Part shown: piece after piece, positions 33,340 through 41,807 of the stretch
Layout: every line of letters starts with the position of its first letter
How positions within the stretch are numbered: the first letter of the stretch is position 1
Source: Roseinatronobacter sp. S2
GTDB taxonomy: Bacteria; Pseudomonadota; Alphaproteobacteria; Rhodobacterales; Rhodobacteraceae
Direction: 5' to 3'
Length of the DNA: 64,000 nt
NCBI RefSeq assembly: GCF_029581395.1
Contig: NZ_CP121113.1
Location: 3,282,001-3,346,000, forward strand
Notes under the pieces: model-generated
The model's input: only the letters and a program-made list of their open reading frames with translations
Told to the model about the DNA's origin: nothing
Databases searched by the model: none
Translations under genes and position numbers: made by a program

Positions 33340-35940
33340 TCACGGCGCAGATGTCTGGCGCCCCCCTTCGCGTGCGACGACCCATCCGTTCAGCCATGCC
33401 AGTCCCGCAAGCGTCAGGCCAAGTCCCAGAAACGCGCCCACACGCAGCAACCCGTCCAGTTCGGATGCGTCAATCAAAAAGGCCTTGGCGGCGGCAAGTC
33501 CGGCCAGCCCCACACCAAGTTTGCGCAGGTCCGCGCGCCCCGTGCGCAACGCCCATGCCAATGCCACAGCCCCCGCCAGAAGCAGCGCAAAGGTATAGGC
33601 ATAAAGTTCACCCTGCGCGATTCCATTGATCATGCGCAGATCAGGGCCTTGCCACAGGTGCCGGATTGCAGTTGCCCCCCAAAGCGCGCCCAGCCCCCAG
33701 CCTGCAATGCGCAGATAGGGGGGCGTCGACAACGCAACCAGCAAGATTGCGGGCAGCAAATAGGTCAGAAGCAGATCGTTCACGACCGGCCATCCGGCAA
33801 CCGGTTCCACAAATGGCCAGACGCCAATGACCGGTGATGCAGGAAACACCGCAGCCGATACCAGTGCTGTTGCGGCCAGAAGCGCGAACACCCACGCAAG
33901 CGCGATGCGAACGCGCCGCAGCAATGGCAGCGCCGCGCGCCGGATCTGCACCCATGTCAGTGCAATCAGAACGCTTGCCTGCAATCCCAGTTGGGCATGA
34001 GCACCGATCTGGTCAGGCAACAGGCGGGCAATAAGGATGCCCGTGCAAATCGCGATGCTGCCCATCAGGCCGGTTTCAACCAGCAAACGCCCTTCGCGGC
34101 GCACGGGCGCGTCGCTTAACCGCTGGATCATCCACAGCGCCAGAAACGGGCCTGCAAGCGTGGCCGTGATTGCCGCCAGAAACGCCCCTGTGCCGGCATC
34201 TTCCATGTGCCAGCTTAACCCCGGGTCAAGCACCAGCCGCCAGCCCAGCGCAAGGGATGCAAGCCCCAGAAACGCGCCAAGGCCGGGAATATCGAAGCGT
34301 CGGTCCATTGCGGCGGCGGCCACCATCAGCACCGCCAGCGCAACAGTCAGCGCCGCCTGTCCCAGCATCAGCATCAGCCCCAGCGCCACCAAGGCGAATG
34401 CCGCCGCCGCCGCCGCGCCCAGCCGTGGCCCATGGCCGTTGTCGCGCGCGGCGTAGCGCAAGGCCAGCATGGTTGCCAGACCGGCTGCGGCCATCGCATG
34501 CAATGCCCATGCGTAGGGGCCGATCACGGTTGCCGGTTGCCACATTGTTTCCAGCGCAATCAATGCGCCGCCGGGCAAGATAAGCCCGGCAAGTGTGAAG
34601 GGCGCGTAGCGGCCGGGGGCTTCCGCCTCGCCCCGCCAGATCATGGCCAGACCGGCGAGATGGGCCAGCCCCAGAATATAGCTGGCCTGTAGCGGCATGG
34701 GCGATTCCGGCGGACGCGGCAGATGAAAGCCATAAACGACCGACCCACCACCCAGCCACGCCTGCACAACGATCCACAGCGGCAGTGCAAGGATCGGCAG
34801 CACCATCTGGTCGGACAGCGCAGGCGCGCGCACGCACCAGACGGCAATTAATATGGCCAGCGCGACTATACCTATCGGCCCTGCCATGCCGTCCACCAAC
34901 AGCGCCAGACCAAAGCCCGCCACAGCGGATGCCACAAAACTGGCCCGCACCCCTTGCGCGGGCCTGACCCGCCCCAAGGCGCGCGGCCCGTCCACCATTG
35001 GCGCGATATAGCCGAAAGGCAGCGTCATCGCAGCGCCTGCAACCAGGATTATGGCCAGCGTGAAACCCAGTTCATCCGCGCCTGCCACCCGCCATATCAC
35101 CATCGCCCCCAACGGCCCTGCAAGCGCCAGCCATGTGACCCAGCCCCAGCGCCGTCTGGCATCTATCCCAAGTCCCGCAAAGGCCAGCAGGGCAAAATAC
35201 CCAAACAACGCCGGTGGCGGTGCGCCCCCGCCGCCAAGGATGAAGGGAACGGCTGTTCCCGCAACCAACCCAAGCGCCGACAGCATGGGACCATATAGCC
35301 AGCCCAACCCGATCGCTGCAAAAGACAGTAGTGCCAGACAGGCCAGCGCAGTGGCGGGACCGATCATTGCATACAGATGCAGTGCTGCCAGAACTGCCGC
35401 CATTGCAATCACCAGCCCCGCCCCTGTCAGCGTTGCGGGCAAGACGGGACCGGCAATAGGGCGGGGGCGCAGCCATTCGCCTGCTGCCACCAGCCCCGCT
35501 GCCAGAACCAGCGCCAGCACGATTTGCGTCAATGGTGTCAATTTTCCGGTTTCAACCGCATATTGCACCAAAAACACCCCCGAAAGCACCAGTGCCGCGC
35601 CCGCAACAGGGTAAATCCAATTATCGCGCAACCATGGCCGCAACCGCGCAAATGCGCCTTGCCGCGCCGCTTTCGCACCGGCTTCAGGCACGTTTGTTGT
35701 TGTGACACCTTCTGCCTTCGCCCCATCGTCAGGCGAAGTTTCACCCCAAGGCCCCTTTTTGGATGATGTTTCCGCTGCGGGGGCGTCAGGCATATCTGGC
35801 GAAGCTGTCGCATCAATGTCCGGTGCAACGCCCTGCGTGCGCAGTGTCGCCAGTTCGCGTTCCAGTTTCTGGATCCGCGTGCGGGATGACAGCGCAATCC
35901 ACAATGCGGCCACGCTTATCAGGGTTAGGAATAAGTCCAT
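33340..35940 (-). CDS. DUF2339-family polytopic membrane protein
   Basis: 866 residues. A short N-terminal span and coiled-coil start (ISVAALWIALSSRTRIQKLERELATL) is followed by a charged, disordered stretch (about 40-100) and then at least twenty hydrophobic segments. This architecture, with WLRPRPIAG and GWGLGALWGATAIRHL-type motifs, is that of DUF2339 (PF10101). Function is not established; roles in the cell envelope have been suggested for relatives. Convergent to the ABC-2 permease with a 14-base gap, and transcribed alone. The 234 bases upstream (35941-36174) show no gene, only a small CCTTGC-GGAT-GCAAGG hairpin at 36058-36073. Confidence 0.85.
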   Translation of the reverse strand: MDLFLTLISVAALWIALSSRTRIQKLERELATLRTQGVAPDIDATASPDMPDAPAAETSSKKGPWGETSPDDGAKAEGVTTTNVPEAGAKAARQGAFARLRPWLRDNWIYPVAGAALVLSGVFLVQYAVETGKLTPLTQIVLALVLAAGLVAAGEWLRPRPIAGPVLPATLTGAGLVIAMAAVLAALHLYAMIGPATALACLALLSFAAIGLGWLYGPMLSALGLVAGTAVPFILGGGGAPPPALFGYFALLAFAGLGIDARRRWGWVTWLALAGPLGAMVIWRVAGADELGFTLAIILVAGAAMTLPFGYIAPMVDGPRALGRVRPAQGVRASFVASAVAGFGLALLVDGMAGPIGIVALAILIAVWCVRAPALSDQMVLPILALPLWIVVQAWLGGGSVVYGFHLPRPPESPMPLQASYILGLAHLAGLAMIWRGEAEAPGRYAPFTLAGLILPGGALIALETMWQPATVIGPYAWALHAMAAAGLATMLALRYAARDNGHGPRLGAAAAAAFALVALGLMLMLGQAALTVALAVLMVAAAAMDRRFDIPGLGAFLGLASLALGWRLVLDPGLSWHMEDAGTGAFLAAITATLAGPFLALWMIQRLSDAPVRREGRLLVETGLMGSIAICTGILIARLLPDQIGAHAQLGLQASVLIALTWVQIRRAALPLLRRVRIALAWVFALLAATALVSAAVFPASPVIGVWPFVEPVAGWPVVNDLLLTYLLPAILLVALSTPPYLRIAGWGLGALWGATAIRHLWQGPDLRMINGIAQGELYAYTFALLLAGAVALAWALRTGRADLRKLGVGLAGLAAAKAFLIDASELDGLLRVGAFLGLGLTLAGLAWLNGWVVAREGGRQTSAP

Positions 35941-36174
35941 GTCATATGCCTGTTGTCACGGTGTTTCGCCAAAAAAGCGGCGTTGTGCAGGCATACTCGC
36001 GAAACGGGGCGCATCCCGCAAGGGCTTGGGCGCATTTCCTGCCACGCAAGAGCTGCGCCTTGCGGATGCAAGGGCCGTATGGCCACCGTTCACCTTGCCA
36101 TCCCGCCCCAAAAATACAGCAGGGCGCAGGGGCAGGGTCACCGATGGGTGTGTCCACGCAAAAAACTGGGGTTC

Positions 36175-37629
36175 TTATGAAATCGCAACAGTCCCTTCAT
36201 TGCGATCAAGCGTTTTGCCCGGCCTTGCGCCGGTGGGGGTTGCATCACGCCAGACGCAGCGGCCATTCACCCATGTTTGCTGCAAGCCAATCGCGGGGCG
36301 CTTGGGGTCTTCATAGCTGGCCCCTGCGGCAATGCGCGCGGGATCAAATACCACCAGATCCGCATAATGCCCAAGCGCCAGACGCCCGCGACCTGTCAAT
36401 CCGAACCGGTCGGCGGGCATGGAGGTCATGCGCTTGACGGCTTCTTCAAGCGTGAAAACCCCCTCATCCCGCGCATAATGCCCCAGAACACGCGGAAATG
36501 TGCCCCAGACACGCGGGTGCGGGTGCTTGCCCCGCCCGATCCCGTCCGAGCAGATCATCGTATGGGGATACTGCAAAATGCGCCGCACATCGGTTTCGGC
36601 CATCAGAAAGAAAATGCCGGTTGCAGGCAGCAGCCGTTCCATGGCGGTGTCCAGATCAACGCCCCAGTCGCACGCGATATCGGCCAGATCGCGGCCTGCC
36701 ATTTCGGGATATGGCACGGAATCGGCCACCATCACGCGCTGCGCCTGTTTGTGCCGCCCGGAATTGAGCATGGTGGATGATGCGGTCCAAGGCGTTGTGT
36801 CCAGCCCCACATCCTGATGCGCGCGGGCCGTTTCAATCATCGCCAAGGTGACTTCGGACAGGCCGTGATTGGCCAGACCGGCGCATTTGTGGTGCGACAC
36901 GTGCACACCGCAACAGGCTGCGCGCCCGATATGCAGCGTCTCATTCAGCGCGTCGATCACGCGGTCGCCTTCATCGCGCATATGGGTGACATACAGTTTG
37001 CCATGTGCCTGCGCGATGCGGGCCATTTCAATCAGTTCCTCGGTGGGGGCGGCGCGCGCGGGCGGGTAGAATGTGCCCGTGGACAGCCCGATCCCCCCGT
37101 CCCTCAGGGCCGCATCCAGCGATGCCGCCATCGCGCGCAATTCGCGCGCATCTGCGGGGCGGTTCAAATCGGCACATTCATTGACGCGCAACGTGCCATG
37201 CCCGATCAGGCATGCTGTGTTGACCGCAGGCGGGGCCGCATCCAGATGCGCGCGGTAGGCGGCAAAACTGGCAAAGCGCGGCACATCCGGCGACAGGATA
37301 ATGTCCAGCGGCGCGGGCAAGGCCACGTCGGCGCGCAGGGGTGCTATGGAAAACCCGCAATTCCCGTTGATGATGGTCGTCACCCCCTGCCCCACCATGC
37401 AGGCCATGTCGGGATCGGTCAGGACGATTTCATCATGATGCACATGCGGGTCAATGAACCCCGGTGCCAGCGCCAGCCCGGTGCAGTCATGCTCCACCCC
37501 CGCGCTATACTGCGCCAGTTGGCCCATTGCGGTGATCCGGTCATCGGTGATGGCCAGATCGCCCTGCCATGACGGGCCACCGGTGCCGTCAATAATCGTT
37601 GCATTCCGGAAAATCACATCCGCTTTCAT
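36175..37629 (-). CDS. D-aminoacylase / N-acyl-D-amino-acid deacylase family amidohydrolase
   Basis: 484 residues of the metal-dependent amidohydrolase superfamily. Candidate metal ligands are HVH in FIDPHVHHD, the cysteine in NGNCGFS (characteristic of D-aminoacylases), histidines in THMRDEG and HVSHHKC, and the aspartate in CSDG. It would release a D-amino acid or amine from an N-acyl compound in the cytoplasm. Start at ATG 37629 (AGGAC site), 39 bases after the TRAP small-permease stop. As the last gene of the TRAP system C operon it probably acts on the imported compound. Confidence 0.9.
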   Translation of the reverse strand: MKADVIFRNATIIDGTGGPSWQGDLAITDDRITAMGQLAQYSAGVEHDCTGLALAPGFIDPHVHHDEIVLTDPDMACMVGQGVTTIINGNCGFSIAPLRADVALPAPLDIILSPDVPRFASFAAYRAHLDAAPPAVNTACLIGHGTLRVNECADLNRPADARELRAMAASLDAALRDGGIGLSTGTFYPPARAAPTEELIEMARIAQAHGKLYVTHMRDEGDRVIDALNETLHIGRAACCGVHVSHHKCAGLANHGLSEVTLAMIETARAHQDVGLDTTPWTASSTMLNSGRHKQAQRVMVADSVPYPEMAGRDLADIACDWGVDLDTAMERLLPATGIFFLMAETDVRRILQYPHTMICSDGIGRGKHPHPRVWGTFPRVLGHYARDEGVFTLEEAVKRMTSMPADRFGLTGRGRLALGHYADLVVFDPARIAAGASYEDPKRPAIGLQQTWVNGRCVWRDATPTGARPGKTLDRNEGTVAIS

Positions 37630-37668
37630 GGAAAGTCCTGATATTTTAGGGGGTGGGAACATGCAAAA

Positions 37669-38217
37669 TCAGCTTTTCGCCAGATCCTGTTCAACGCTTA
37701 CCGCATCGGGGGCTGCGCGTTCAAACGGGCGGGCCAGCAGATGGATAAGGATGAATACCACCATCAGCGGCACAGCCACTGCGACCAGAAGCGTGGGAAA
37801 GCCCAGCGTTTCGGCGGTCATGCGCGAATGGCGCACCAGGAAGCTGCGTTCGGGGTTCATATTGGGACCAAAGAAGCTGAACCACAGGATTGGCAGCAGA
37901 TAGATCAGCACTGCCAGCCCCTGAATGGCCCCTGTGACCGCCGATACAACAGCCGAGCGTTGCGCACTGGCAGCCCCGATCAGGGCGGGATCGAAGCGGC
38001 GCTTGAAAGACAGCGTCGCCCCCATCAACCCCGCCCAGATCATGGCGTAGCGGGCCAGTTCTTCTGTCCATGCGGGCGGCGAGTTCAGCACATAACGCGC
38101 AATCACCTGCGTCATGACTGCCCCCACCAGCACCACAAGGAACATCATCGACAAGGCACTGGCCAGACGGTCAATGCCACGGCTAAGCGCAACGACTATC
38201 CGTCCGGCCATCTGCAT
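37669..38217 (-). CDS. TRAP transporter small permease (DctQ family), system C
   Basis: 182 residues with four spans (SALSMMFLVVLVGAVMTQVIARYV first) and the PAWTEELARYAMIWAGLMGA motif. The start overlaps the binding-protein stop by one base, so the two are coupled. Gene order in this operon is M-P-Q, unlike P-Q-M in systems A and D. Confidence 0.92.
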   Translation of the reverse strand: MQMAGRIVVALSRGIDRLASALSMMFLVVLVGAVMTQVIARYVLNSPPAWTEELARYAMIWAGLMGATLSFKRRFDPALIGAASAQRSAVVSAVTGAIQGLAVLIYLLPILWFSFFGPNMNPERSFLVRHSRMTAETLGFPTLLVAVAVPLMVVFILIHLLARPFERAAPDAVSVEQDLAKS

Positions 38218-39197
38218 CAGTTGCGCACCAGTTCCAGCGCGTCCAGATAGGCCGCCAGATGGTCTGCCTCCATCACGTCATCCCATGTGGGGCGTGTGGC
38301 CTCGACCATCTTTTCGCGCTCGCCGTCTTCCAGTTCGGACAGGGTAACACCCGCGTCAACGTGACGTTCTGTAACGATGCTGCTCCAATCCTCGATCCAG
38401 GCGCGGTTTGCGGCGACACCTGCATCAATGGCGGCATCGATCTGGGTTTTTTCCTCGTCCGACAGCATGTCATACCAGTCTTCGGACATCAGCACGATGC
38501 GGGTGGATGGCGTGACCGCGATCTGCGTGAAATGGCGCAGGAATTCGGTATGGCCGGTGCGGATGGCCGAATTGGGCGGGTTGATATAGCCGTCTGCGAT
38601 GCCGGTCTGAATGGCATTTGCCACTTCGGCCCAAGCCACAATCGTGCCCGATGCGCCGAGCGCTTCGATATAGGCCAACTGTTCGGCATTCAGTGCGCGC
38701 AGGCGCAGCGATGACAGGTCTTCCATCTTGGTGACCGCATGGCTGCGGTTATGGATGCCGTTGGGCATGCCGATATAGGTGAACCCCACCAGACGCACGC
38801 CATTGCGCACCAGCGGTTCATTCATCTGATCCAGCAAATCGGATTGCGCGATCACGGCGTCGAATTCGTCGCCATCCTCAAACATGAAGGGCAGGGCCAC
38901 GCCGCGCACCATGGGACTCATGCCATAGGTGGTGGACACGGTGGCCAGATTGATTTCCAAAAGCCCTTGCGCCACCTGGTCAAAACGCTCGCGTTCGCTG
39001 CCCAGCGTGTCGGACGGGAAGATATTGACATCAAACCCGGTGCCTTCCAGCGCCTCGGCAAAGCCTGCGGCAAATGCAGCTTCGGCATTGGTGACAGGGT
39101 CATTCACGCCATTCATGGCAATCTTGACTTCGGTTGCCGAAAGCGACGTTGTCGCCAGAAGGAAGCCAAGGCCGGTGGCCAGAAGTGTCTTTGTCAT
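38217..39197 (-). CDS. TRAP transporter periplasmic binding protein (DctP family), system C
   Basis: 326 residues with a signal peptide (MTKTLLATGLGFLLATTSLSA) and DctP-type sequence: FPSDTLGSERERFDQVAQGLLEI, then LSSLRLRALNAEQLAYIEALGA. At that last position most DctP proteins have R-x-P; here the arginine is followed by A, so carboxylate binding may differ. AIQTGIADGYINPPNS is the conserved later helix. The downstream D-aminoacylase suggests an N-acyl amino acid ligand, by inference. Confidence 0.9.
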   Translation of the reverse strand: MTKTLLATGLGFLLATTSLSATEVKIAMNGVNDPVTNAEAAFAAGFAEALEGTGFDVNIFPSDTLGSERERFDQVAQGLLEINLATVSTTYGMSPMVRGVALPFMFEDGDEFDAVIAQSDLLDQMNEPLVRNGVRLVGFTYIGMPNGIHNRSHAVTKMEDLSSLRLRALNAEQLAYIEALGASGTIVAWAEVANAIQTGIADGYINPPNSAIRTGHTEFLRHFTQIAVTPSTRIVLMSEDWYDMLSDEEKTQIDAAIDAGVAANRAWIEDWSSIVTERHVDAGVTLSELEDGEREKMVEATRPTWDDVMEADHLAAYLDALELVRN

Positions 39198-39225
39198 GTC
39201 TCAGTCCTCTTGGTTGTGAAACGGA

Positions 39226-40509
39226 TCAGCGCAGCCCAAGTGCCTTGGGCAACGCCAGTGAAATTTCGGGAACAAATGTCAGAACGATCAGCACGCACAG
39301 CTCGACCAGAAAGAACGGCAGTGTCACGCGGATCAGGCGCCAGTAATCCATCTTGACCACAGTGGCCAGGATCAGCAGCACGCCCCCCAGCGGCGGCGAC
39401 AGCAAACCGATGGTGATGTTGAAACAGATCACAATGCCCAGATGCACAGGGTCAATCCCCATCGCCAGCGCGACGGGCACGAAGATGGGCGCGAATAGCG
39501 CAACCGCTGCCTTCACATCCATGACCATACCGGCCAGCAGGAAAATGACGTTGATCAGCATCAGATATTGCAGCGGACCAAGGCCCCAGCCCTCAATCGT
39601 GGCGGCAATCGCTTGCGGCCATTGCATAAGTGCGGCCAGATAACTGAAGGTCGAAATTGCACATAGAATGATGAACAGCGCGCCCAGCAACACACCCGTG
39701 CGGTGCAGGCTTTCGCCCACTTCACGCCAGCCCAACTGGCCATACCCAATGCCGATCAGCAGCGCGGCCATAACGGCCACGCCTGCGGCCTCGGCGGGGG
39801 TCATGATGCCAAACAGTGTGCCGCCAAGAATGATGACCGGCAATAACAGCGCCGGAAGCGCCTTCAGCGCAGATGGCAGCACCGCAGGCAATTCCGCATC
39901 ACGCCCGCCCGGATGGTCATCACGCCACGCGAAAAACGCGTTCATCCCCATCAGCACGCCCGCAAGCAGCAAGCCCGGCACAATGCCCGCAGCAAACAGC
40001 GCCGCGATGGATGTGTCCATCAGCGCGCCATAGAAGATCAGGATGGAACTGGGTGGAATGATCGGCCCGATGATTGACGACGCGCCCGTGATTGCGGCGG
40101 CATAATCGCGCGAATAGCCGCGCTTTTCCATTTCCGGCACCAGTGAATTGCCCAAAGCCGCCGCATCCGACACAGCAGATCCCGACACGCCTGCAAAGAA
40201 AACACTGGTCAGAATGTTCACATGCCCCAAGCCCCCCTTCAGGCGGCCCACCAGCGACATGGAAAAATCGATCAGCGCCTTGGCCAGCCCGCCGCGGTTC
40301 ATCAGATCGCCCGCCAGAATGAACAGCGGCATCGCCAGAAAGGCGAACACATCCAGCTGGCTGAACAGGCGTTGCGGCAAAACAGCCATGTAGCGGGTGT
40401 TGTCGGAAACGATGAATGTCACGATTGCAGCCGCGCCAACCGCATAGGCGATGGCCGCGCCAGCGATCACGGCAACCATCAAAAAACCCAGCACGAAAAC
40501 TGCTTGCAT
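39226..40509 (-). CDS. TRAP transporter large permease (DctM family), system C
   Basis: About 427 residues starting MQAVFVLGFLMVAVIAGA; a GTG 21 bases upstream is an alternative start. DctM hallmarks: MPLFILAGDLMNRGGLAKALIDF, FFAGVSGSAVSDAAALG, IGPIIPPSSILIFYGAL. First gene of its operon, divergent from the LysR regulator. The short gap between them holds a LysR-size palindrome and a TATTGCGGTAAATTT motif also found, with one mismatch, upstream of the amidase. Confidence 0.92.
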   Translation of the reverse strand: MQAVFVLGFLMVAVIAGAAIAYAVGAAAIVTFIVSDNTRYMAVLPQRLFSQLDVFAFLAMPLFILAGDLMNRGGLAKALIDFSMSLVGRLKGGLGHVNILTSVFFAGVSGSAVSDAAALGNSLVPEMEKRGYSRDYAAAITGASSIIGPIIPPSSILIFYGALMDTSIAALFAAGIVPGLLLAGVLMGMNAFFAWRDDHPGGRDAELPAVLPSALKALPALLLPVIILGGTLFGIMTPAEAAGVAVMAALLIGIGYGQLGWREVGESLHRTGVLLGALFIILCAISTFSYLAALMQWPQAIAATIEGWGLGPLQYLMLINVIFLLAGMVMDVKAAVALFAPIFVPVALAMGIDPVHLGIVICFNITIGLLSPPLGGVLLILATVVKMDYWRLIRVTLPFFLVELCVLIVLTFVPEISLALPKALGLR

Positions 40510-40593
40510 ATATTCAGGCCCAGTATTCACTTAACATTTGAAGTAGTATTGCGGTAAATTTTCCATAATAAAATGAAAAGTTTTTGCAGCTTC

Positions 40594-40610
40594 CATAGCA
40601 ATAAGCTATG
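40594..40610. promoter_or_regulatory. Palindrome at the lysR-TRAP divergent promoter
   Basis: CATAGC-AATAA-GCTATG, perfect 6-bp arms, ending nine bases before the LysR start codon. The inverted repeat contains the T-N11-A pattern of LysR-type boxes. Its closeness to the start codon suggests autorepression. Confidence 0.55.
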
Positions 40611-40618
40611 CGGTGCGT

Positions 40619-41569
40619 ATGGATCATCGCGCAATTACCCTACAACGCATGCAGGTATTCTGCGCCGTGTACGAGCATGGCTCTTTCAGTGCGGCGGCGC
40701 GCGCGCTGTCCATCTCTCAGCCGACGGTCAGCAAGCATCTGCGCGATCTGGAACGCGCGCTGGGGATGACCCTTTTCATTCTGGACCACGGGCGCATCAC
40801 CCCCAGCAACGAGGCGGGGTGGCTGTATCATCAAAGCAAGTTTCTAAGCGAAGGTGTGCGCGAACTGTCCAAGCGCATCGAGCAGTTTCGCACCGGTGCC
40901 GAAAGGCAGCTATCCGTTGGCTGTGTGGGTATGCTGACGCGCCACCACCTGCCGCATGCCGTGGCCCGGATCATGGAACAAATGCCTGATTTAAGTTTGA
41001 ATTTATGGGTGCAAACCGCGATCGAGCAGTTATCAGCCATTCGCGCAGGACAGATAGATCTGGGAATTTGCGTCGGCATGGTCGATTGCGCAGATCTGCA
41101 CGCCGTGCGTATCGGACAGGGCAAACTGGTGATGATGGCCCCGCCAGAAGCCCCCGGCGCGGATATGGCATGTATCACGCCGCAGGATATTGTTGAGTAC
41201 GGTGTCGGAATTGATGTGCCCTATGACCGGCCTTTAGGCAAGCTGTATCACAACTGGCTGGGCGGGCGCGCACCGTCACAGGCGGCAGGACGGATCGTGG
41301 CCTATTCCCTGCAGGTCATGGTGCCGCTGGCGCAGCAATTGCGGCGCACAGTCGTGATTGACAGTTTTTCAGCCAGCGCTGTGGCAGGGGACGACATGCG
41401 CCTGATCGATCTGCACCCCGAAGTGACATTCGACGTCCTGGCCATTTCCGCGCGCCCTTTGGACCAGTTAGGCCCGGCGCGCGACCTGACAAAAGCGATG
41501 CAAAGCGTGCTGGCCGCCACGACGGGGCAGCACCCCCCTGACAGTGTTCAGAAACACGCTGACGCGTGA
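40619..41569 (+). CDS. LysR-family transcriptional regulator
   Basis: 316 residues. N-terminal winged HTH (TLQRMQVFCAVYEHGSFSAAARALSISQPTVSKHLRDLERALG, a textbook LysR start) and a periplasmic-binding-protein-like C-terminal domain beginning near LSVGCVGMLTRHHLP. The ATG at 40619 is chosen over a GTG six bases earlier. It is divergent from the TRAP system C / D-aminoacylase operon, which it most likely controls in response to the imported substrate. Confidence 0.92.
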   Translation: MDHRAITLQRMQVFCAVYEHGSFSAAARALSISQPTVSKHLRDLERALGMTLFILDHGRITPSNEAGWLYHQSKFLSEGVRELSKRIEQFRTGAERQLSVGCVGMLTRHHLPHAVARIMEQMPDLSLNLWVQTAIEQLSAIRAGQIDLGICVGMVDCADLHAVRIGQGKLVMMAPPEAPGADMACITPQDIVEYGVGIDVPYDRPLGKLYHNWLGGRAPSQAAGRIVAYSLQVMVPLAQQLRRTVVIDSFSASAVAGDDMRLIDLHPEVTFDVLAISARPLDQLGPARDLTKAMQSVLAATTGQHPPDSVQKHADA

Positions 41570-41807
41570 CGGTTCATTTATTCCAAACCACATCAGGCCA
41601 AAACTGCGGCAACGTGTTGGGTTTGCCGTGTTTTGAATGTCGAAATGTGAAAGAATCCGCCTAAGTTGAAACAAATTATATTTCTGGCAAGGAATATCGT
41701 CGCAAATTATGGTGATCTGCAATACGAAATTTAAGCAGCATATCTCCAACTCGGAAAGGAAAGTCGGTGGGTTCCGAAGCACCTACTAGCATCTTGCGGC
41801 CGCTAAG

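Noticed and set aside
33232..33837. + strand frames over the DUF2339 gene, rich in Gln/Arg/Pro
   Set aside because: Antisense composition; the - strand gene is an unbroken 866-codon membrane protein.
36058..36073. Small hairpin CCTTGC-GGAT-GCAAGG upstream of the DUF2339 gene
   Set aside because: A 6-bp stem is expected by chance at this GC content.
41570..41807. Possible regulatory RNA before the histidine kinase
   Set aside because: The region is fairly AT-rich but shows no convincing stem-loop or repeat.
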